Source: Anaerolineae bacterium (lineage in GTDB: Bacteria > Chloroflexota > Anaerolineae > DUEN01). From it: 11,262 nt of DNA. The first letter of the stretch is position 1, and every line of letters begins with the position of its first letter. The notes under the pieces were generated by a model that was given only the letters and a program-made list of their open reading frames with translations, was not told where the DNA came from and did not search any database. Below are positions 7,229-11,262 of the stretch, in pieces. The stretch is from assembly GCA_021159845.1 (NCBI GenBank), contig JAGHDS010000224.1:1-11262 (forward strand), read 5' to 3'. The position numbers and the translations under genes are program-made.

Positions 7229-7242
7229 TCATACGGTGAGGA
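6971..7242. repeat. Pair of short near-identical direct repeats, one covering the RNase J stop
   Basis: GTCATGCGGTGAGGA (6977-6991) and GTCATACGGTGAGGA (7228-7242) differ at one of 15 bases. The similarity extends a few bases leftward (CGGACC against CGGCT). The right copy encodes the last residues and stop of RNase J. The left copy keeps the equivalent Leu-Thr-Ala-stop reading. It could be a small duplication or chance. Confidence 0.35.
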
Positions 7243-8881
7243 CGACAGGGAGGATCATGGGATGCCGGTGTGTCTCCTCATAGCATAAGTTTGCCAGGGT
7301 TTGGCGCAGCCTGGTGTTCAGAGCCGCCCGGGAGATCCCGTCATCCAGCATGCGCCAGATCTCAGATTTCGCCATCTCGATGAAATCCTCCTCCTCTTGC
7401 TCATAAACAAACCCGCGCGTGAGTACCTCTGGCGGTGCCGCGATTTGCCCCGTCATCTCGTCCAGGGCGACAATCGCGATAACGAACCCATCTCGTGCCA
7501 ATTGACGGCGGTCGCGCAAGATGCCCTGATCGAGATCACTGATGCTCAGACCATCCACGAGCACGTGGCCCTCAGTGACTCGCTCGGCGAGTCGGCACCA
7601 CGTAGGTCCCAGCTCTAACACCTGGCCACTTTCGACCACGAAGATACGGTCCCTGGGAATGCCCAACGAGTGTGCCAGCCGGCTGTGCAGGACGAGATGG
7701 CGGTACTCACCGTGAATGGGCACGAAGAATCGCGGCCGTATCAGGCGCAACATCTTCCGATAGTCCTCTCGGCTCCCGTGTCCGGAGGTGTGTACCTCCG
7801 ACAGCTCGTGGTACCAGACGTCCGCTCCCTGCCGGAACAGATTATCGATGGTGCGGTTGATCATCTCCTCGTTTCCTGGGATGGGCCGGGCGGATAAGAC
7901 CACCGTATCGCCTGGGCGGATTCGTATCTGCCGATGCTTCCCCATTGACATGCGGACCAGAGCCGACATGGGCTCCCCCTGGGTGCCCGTACAGATGACG
8001 GTTACTTTGTGAGCGGGGAGGCTATCCACCTGCTCCTCAGTCAGCAATTCGCCATCCTGCAGATCGAGGTACCCCAGCTTCCTAGCCATCCGCACGTTGT
8101 TCACCATACTCCGTCCGGTGACGCCAATACGCCGCCCGTGCCGACGGGATATCTCGATCAATTGCCTCACGCGGGAGAGATTGGATGCGAAGGTGGCTAT
8201 GATGATCCGCCCCGGCGCAGCGTCGAACAGTTGCTCAAAGGTCTCCCCGATCTCCTGCTCGGAGGGGGTGTATCCTCCCACCTCCGCGTTTGTGGAATCG
8301 GACAGGAGCAGAAGCACGCCCTGGTCGCCCAACCGAGCGATCTTGGCCTCGTCCGTCGGCCGGCCATCGACCGGATGAGGGTCAAACTTGTAATCTGTAG
8401 CGTGCACGACGGTACCCACTGGGGTATGAATGGCTACCCCTAATGAGTCTGGGAAGCTGTGACATACGTGGAAGAACTCAACGGTGAAGGGACCCAAGTG
8501 CAGGACGTCCTGGTCGGTGATCGTGTGTAGATCGGCTTGGCGGAGCAGGTGGCGCTCATTCAGCTTCACCTCGACAAGGCCACGAGTCAATTGGGTCGCG
8601 TAGATGGGAGGATTGATCTGGGGAAGCAGATACGGCAATGCGCCGATGTGATCCTCATGGCCGTGGGTGAGGATCAGCCCGCGAATTTGATCGCGACGTT
8701 CAACCAGATAACTGGCATCCGGGATGAGTAAGTCGATCCCCAGCATGTCCGCTTCGGGGAACATGAGCCCGGCGTCGATCACGATAACGTCATCGGCGTA
8801 TTCCAGAGCGATCATGTTCTTGCCGATCTCGCCCACCCCTCCTAGCAGGACGACACGTAATATGCCCTCTGACACCGACAT
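7229..8881 (-). CDS. rnj: Ribonuclease J
   Basis: This is a 550-residue metallo-beta-lactamase/beta-CASP nuclease that processes and degrades RNA in the cytoplasm, with 5'-to-3' exonuclease and endonuclease activity in known members. The N-terminus (LLGGVGEIGKN, then VIDAGLMFPEADMLGID) is typical. The zinc motif HGHEDH is at 73-78. HATDYKFD supplies a further metal-ligand region. The beta-CASP part includes SDSTNAEVGG and SARPIPGNE, followed by HTSGHGS and VPIHGEYRHL near the end of the catalytic unit. The C-terminal domain is present and the length is normal for the family. The ATG at 8881 is preceded by AAGGA eight bases upstream. The gene stands alone between the glycosylase and the kinase operon. 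I see no strong promoter of its own, so transcription could partly read through from the glycosylase gene. Confidence 0.96.
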   Translation of the reverse strand: MSVSEGILRVVLLGGVGEIGKNMIALEYADDVIVIDAGLMFPEADMLGIDLLIPDASYLVERRDQIRGLILTHGHEDHIGALPYLLPQINPPIYATQLTRGLVEVKLNERHLLRQADLHTITDQDVLHLGPFTVEFFHVCHSFPDSLGVAIHTPVGTVVHATDYKFDPHPVDGRPTDEAKIARLGDQGVLLLLSDSTNAEVGGYTPSEQEIGETFEQLFDAAPGRIIIATFASNLSRVRQLIEISRRHGRRIGVTGRSMVNNVRMARKLGYLDLQDGELLTEEQVDSLPAHKVTVICTGTQGEPMSALVRMSMGKHRQIRIRPGDTVVLSARPIPGNEEMINRTIDNLFRQGADVWYHELSEVHTSGHGSREDYRKMLRLIRPRFFVPIHGEYRHLVLHSRLAHSLGIPRDRIFVVESGQVLELGPTWCRLAERVTEGHVLVDGLSISDLDQGILRDRRQLARDGFVIAIVALDEMTGQIAAPPEVLTRGFVYEQEEEDFIEMAKSEIWRMLDDGISRAALNTRLRQTLANLCYEETHRHPMILPVVLTV

Positions 8882-8902
8882 GTTCTAAATCCTTCCATAA
8901 CC

Positions 8903-8914
8903 GCGCGAACGCGC
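8903..8914. repeat. Short GC inverted repeat in the RNase J upstream region
   Basis: GCGCG-AA-CGCGC is a perfect palindromic dyad 22 bases before the RNase J start codon, just upstream of its ribosome binding site. As RNA it would give only a tight five-pair hairpin with a two-base loop. It may be an operator or structural element, or a chance GC palindrome. Confidence 0.3.
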
Positions 8915-8973
8915 ACCTGGCTATATGCTCAGAATGATGCATGAACTCCATCTGACTTCTGACTATCGCCTAT

Positions 8974-9003
8974 AAAGAAGAGGAGGGTATATACGTCCCC
9001 TCC
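8974..9003 (-). terminator. Weak Rho-independent terminator after the uracil-DNA glycosylase gene
   Basis: On the minus strand GGAGGG (9003-8998) and CCCTCC (8987-8982) form a six-pair stem with a 10-base loop, followed by TCTTCTTT. It lies 26 bases past the glycosylase stop. The loop is long and the T-tract is interrupted, so termination is probably incomplete. Confidence 0.4.
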
Positions 9004-9028
9004 CCTTCCACCTGTGCCGTGAGTGAGC

Positions 9029-9664
9029 CTAAAAGAGGCTCAGCTGTTCGTAGTGGTCTGGCCCCTCCGTGTCCTCATCTGTGCCTGGCTCGTTCCCGCT
9101 GCGTTGACGGGCCTCAGCCAGCAAGCCGGGAAGTTTCTTGATGTCTTCCTCGATCAACGGACGCCAGCGCGGCTGATGCAACCCTGCCGCCGGATGGAAC
9201 ATGGGGAAGTAAATCGTACCACCAACGCGTTTGGGTTGACCGTGAATACGGGATATGGAAGCGCCGGGGAAATATCGAGCCATCGAGTAACGCCCCAGGG
9301 TCACGATAATCTTCGGCTTGATAACTTCGATCTGGCGGTCGAGGTATGGTCGGCAGGCTCGCAACTCTCCTGGTAATGGGTCGCGGTTGCCCGGGGGACG
9401 GCACTTGACCACATTGGTGATGTACACCTGGTCTCGGCTCATGCCGATACTGGCCAGCAACTCCTCCAGGAACTTCCCGGCCGCGCCCACGAACGGCCGG
9501 CCCTGCCGATCTTCATGAAAGCCGGGTGCCTCGCCGATGAACATGATCTCGGCGTCGGCCGGCCCCTCCCCTGGCACAGCATGGGTCCTTCCGCGAGACA
9601 AGGGACATAGAGAACACGCTCGTATCTCGGCCGCGATACGGTCTAACTCTTCCTGTGGCGACAC
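9029..9664 (-). CDS. Type-4 uracil-DNA glycosylase (iron-sulphur)
   Basis: This 211-residue base-excision repair enzyme removes uracil from DNA. The four iron-sulphur cysteines are Cys17, Cys20, Cys88 and Cys104 (C-x2-C, later C-x15-C), the family-4 pattern. The active-site motif GEAPG is at 44-48, followed by the typical QGRPFVGAAG. NVVKCRPPGNRDP surrounds Cys88, and FHPAA with His157 is the second catalytic motif. The protein ends in an acidic linker and then QLSLF (207-211), matching the bacterial sliding-clamp-binding consensus QL(S/D)LF, so recruitment to the replication clamp is likely. The start is GTG at 9664, supported by GGGAGGA five bases upstream. The gene has its own promoter. 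Some close relatives are annotated as phage SPO1 DNA-polymerase-related proteins; the motifs here favour an active glycosylase. Confidence 0.94.
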   Translation of the reverse strand: MSPQEELDRIAAEIRACSLCPLSRGRTHAVPGEGPADAEIMFIGEAPGFHEDRQGRPFVGAAGKFLEELLASIGMSRDQVYITNVVKCRPPGNRDPLPGELRACRPYLDRQIEVIKPKIIVTLGRYSMARYFPGASISRIHGQPKRVGGTIYFPMFHPAAGLHQPRWRPLIEEDIKKLPGLLAEARQRSGNEPGTDEDTEGPDHYEQLSLF

Positions 9665-9719
9665 CAGTTCCTCCCTGATAGCGGCAAACGCTCCTTAATA
9701 TCATACCGGACACGACCAG

Positions 9720-9748
9720 ATTCTACCTGAACGGCGCTGCTTTGTCCA
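9720..9748 (-). promoter_or_regulatory. Sigma70-like promoter of the uracil-DNA glycosylase gene
   Basis: The minus strand reads TGGACA (9748-9743), a 17-bp spacer, then TAGAAT (9725-9720). Each hexamer matches consensus at five of six positions and the spacing is ideal. Transcription would start near 9713, giving a leader of about 50 nt that contains the GGGAGGA ribosome binding site. Confidence 0.65.
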
Positions 9749-9771
9749 GCTCCTATTCTGCGAGCGGCGAG

Positions 9772-9788
9772 GTCCCATACGCGGGGAC
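9772..9788 (-). terminator. Possible hairpin after the aldolase gene
   Basis: GTCCC and GGGAC pair around a seven-base loop, 10 bases after the aldolase stop codon. No T-run follows, so it is at best a weak or factor-assisted terminator or an mRNA 3' end stabiliser. Confidence 0.25.
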
Positions 9789-9797
9789 GGAGTTATC

Positions 9798-10562
9798 TTA
9801 GCCACGTAGCGCGGCGATCCCAGAACGAGCCCCTGCCATGATGAAGTCCGCCTCTGTGGAGTACGTCAGCATCGTCATGCCGCGCTCACGCCACACCTTG
9901 AGCTGGTCGACGTCTCGCAAATGGATGCCAGTGGCTACGCCATACCGCTTGCCTGCCTCGATCACCTTCTGGATGGCAGCCTGGACTGCAGCATCCTGTG
10001 GGCTCGGGGCTCCCAGTGACAAGGTCAGGTCGGATGGGCCTACGAGCGCCACATCCACCCCGGGCACGGAAAGCAGGTCGTCGATATGTTCAATGGCTGC
10101 CTTGCGCTCGATCTGCATCACCGCCAGGATGTTGTCGTTGGCATGTCGTGTGAATTCCCACAGCGGATCTTTGCGGTAATCATTATTCCCCCGACCCACA
10201 GCGCACCCGCGCACGCCAACAGGTGGGTATCGCAATGCCGCTACGGCGCGCTCGACCTGCTCGCGTGTCTCGACGCGCGGCACCATGACACCCATAGCAC
10301 CAGCATCCAAAACGCGAGCGATCAGGTGATACAAGCCATCTGGCACTCGCACCAACGGCACAATACCCGCCAGCCGAGCGACCTTAATGATATCCGCCAC
10401 CGTTGCGAGGTCATAGGAACCGTGTTCCATGTCGATAAACATAAAGTCGAACCCGGCGTTGGCTAGCATGAGCGCGATAGCCGGGGAGCGCATCTCCGTG
10501 ACCATCGTGCCGATCACGAATTCGCCGCGCTTCAACGCCGCCCGCACTTTGTTGTCACGCAT
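9798..10562 (-). CDS. HpcH/HpaI-family class II aldolase
   Basis: This metal-dependent pyruvate aldolase of about 254 residues cleaves a 2-keto-4-hydroxy acid to pyruvate plus an aldehyde. Counting from the upstream ATG (10568), the residues equivalent to the HpaI active site are all present at the expected spacing: His49 in DMEHG, Arg74 in VRVP, Gln152 and Glu154 in MQIER (metal ligand), and Asp180 in GPSDL (metal ligand). The fold is a TIM barrel of normal length. AAGGGG is only two bases from the ATG at 10568 but eight from the ATG at 10562, and the second start also fits the usual family N-terminus (NKVRAALKRGE), so 10562 is preferred. The gene follows a hydroxyacid dehydrogenase by about 30 bp, suggesting one transcript and a shared sugar-acid or aromatic-acid catabolic route. 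The substrate cannot be read from the sequence. Candidates include 2-keto-3-deoxy-sugar acids and 2,4-dihydroxyhept-2-enedioate. Confidence 0.93.
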   Translation of the reverse strand: MRDNKVRAALKRGEFVIGTMVTEMRSPAIALMLANAGFDFMFIDMEHGSYDLATVADIIKVARLAGIVPLVRVPDGLYHLIARVLDAGAMGVMVPRVETREQVERAVAALRYPPVGVRGCAVGRGNNDYRKDPLWEFTRHANDNILAVMQIERKAAIEHIDDLLSVPGVDVALVGPSDLTLSLGAPSPQDAAVQAAIQKVIEAGKRYGVATGIHLRDVDQLKVWRERGMTMLTYSTEADFIMAGARSGIAALRG

Positions 10563-10592
10563 ATCCATTACCCCTTTGTGTACTATATGCCA

Positions 10593-11262
10593 TCAGCGAA
10601 CCGGCCTCGCAGCCCGGCCCGGCCAGGCCTCCGGGTTAAGCAGGAAGGGCGGCCGTTCCCCGCGCAGCACCTGCAATACCTGCCTCACCGCCCCTTCGCT
10701 CATAGCCTTCACCCCGGAATCCGTGAAAGACCCTGTATGGGGGGTGGCTACCACGTTGTCCAGGTGGAGAAGCGGATTATCCGGAGACGGCGGCTCTGGA
10801 TCGAACACGTCCAGGGCGGCTCCGGCCAGATGCCCATCCTCCAGCGCGCGTATCAACGCCGCCTCGTCTACGACGGGCCCTCGGCTGGCATTGATCAGGT
10901 ATGCGCCGGGCTTCATGTGCCGTAACTCCCGCTCACCGATTAAGTGGCGTGTCTCTGGCGTCAACGCGACGTGCAGCGTCACGAAGTCAGCTTGTTCCAG
11001 CAAGGCATCCAGGCTTTCCACCACTGTTACGCCCAGGGCATCCGCCTGCGCTCTGTCCACATATGGATCGTAGGCGATGACTCGCATCCTCAGCCCCCAG
11101 GCGCATATCTCGGCCACGCGCCGCCCAATGCGGCCGAGTCCCACGATACCCAGCACCCGGTCGCGCGCCTCCGTGCCAAGCAACCGCGATCGAGGGATGT
11201 CGGCGCCGCGCAGGCTCCTATCGCCAGCCGCAATCCGTTTGGCCAGAGCGAGGATCAGGGCA
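10593..11262 (-). CDS. D-2-hydroxyacid dehydrogenase, NAD-dependent (5' end outside window)
   Basis: The visible 222 residues cover the nucleotide-binding domain and C-terminus. The frame is open to the right edge without a start, so about 90-100 N-terminal residues are missing. The TTG at 11183 is not a real start, because the residues before it (LALAKRIAAGDRSLR) are typical of the family's interdomain helix. The Rossmann motif is GIVGLGRIG, and YDP supplies the acidic residue that favours NAD over NADP. Catalytic residues are Arg in NASRGPVVDE, Glu in DVFDPEPP and His in TPHTGSFT. The C-terminus is short, with no ACT domain, so this is less likely to be a regulated SerA-type phosphoglycerate dehydrogenase than a broad glyoxylate/hydroxypyruvate or sugar-acid dehydrogenase. 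It is the upstream partner of the aldolase. Confidence 0.9.
   Translation of the reverse strand, partial: ALILALAKRIAAGDRSLRGADIPRSRLLGTEARDRVLGIVGLGRIGRRVAEICAWGLRMRVIAYDPYVDRAQADALGVTVVESLDALLEQADFVTLHVALTPETRHLIGERELRHMKPGAYLINASRGPVVDEAALIRALEDGHLAGAALDVFDPEPPSPDNPLLHLDNVVATPHTGSFTDSGVKAMSEGAVRQVLQVLRGERPPFLLNPEAWPGRAARPVR

Noticed and set aside
6995..7288. 97-codon plus-strand frame with an AGGAG sequence in front
   Set aside because: No recognisable domain, basic low-complexity composition, and its 3' part runs antisense into the RNase J gene. It may still be a small gene, but nothing positive supports it.
10593..11183. Dehydrogenase starting at the TTG at 11183
   Set aside because: Family-typical residues continue in frame upstream to the window edge, so the gene is cut by the edge, not started there.
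1..11262. CRISPR arrays, tRNA or rRNA genes, insertion sequences, toxin-antitoxin or phage genes
   Set aside because: No regularly spaced repeat-spacer pattern, no cloverleaf or rRNA-like stretch and no transposase or integrase motifs were found on either strand.

Overview
The window is moderately GC-rich bacterial chromosome. Every gene I can support lies on the minus strand, so the reading order is from high to low coordinates. No taxonomic marker is present. Large secreted proteins with DUF11 repeats and Thr/Pro-rich linkers, Hanks-type Ser/Thr kinases with an extracellular beta domain, FHA proteins, RNase J and a family-4 uracil-DNA glycosylase together suggest Chloroflexota. That placement is an inference.

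Reading leftward from the right edge, 11262-9798 holds the 3' part of a D-2-hydroxyacid dehydrogenase and, 24-30 bp later, an HpcH/HpaI-family class II aldolase. They look like a small catabolic operon for a sugar acid or related hydroxy/keto acid. A sigma70-like promoter (9748-9720) then drives a type-4 uracil-DNA glycosylase (9664-9029) whose C-terminus ends in a sliding-clamp-binding motif. A weak terminator follows, then ribonuclease J (8881-7229). Between RNase J and the next gene is about 650 bp with no convincing gene. It holds a dispersed-type inverted repeat, a short near-copy of the RNase J tail, and a strong extended -10 promoter (6813-6786) with a leader of about 200 nt.

The left half is the most interesting part. 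The promoter leads to a transmembrane Ser/Thr protein kinase (6578-4845). An FHA/winged-helix regulator (about 4858-4244) overlaps the kinase's stop codon. After a 158-bp gap comes a very large exported protein (4085 to the left edge, at least 1361 residues) with a complete metzincin zinc-protease signature. The kinase's extracellular domain and the protease's N-terminal domain look like the same DNRLRE-type beta domain. The gap between regulator and protease contains three tandem TGTTGG hexamers at exactly 11-bp period, the arrangement expected for an OmpR/PhoB-type winged-helix protein.

The working model is a one-operon envelope signalling circuit. An outside signal is sensed by the kinase ectodomain, and phosphorylation is read by the FHA domain of the regulator. 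The regulator binds the 11-bp repeats and controls the secreted metalloprotease. The gene order, motifs and repeats are visible in the sequence; the circuit is inferred.
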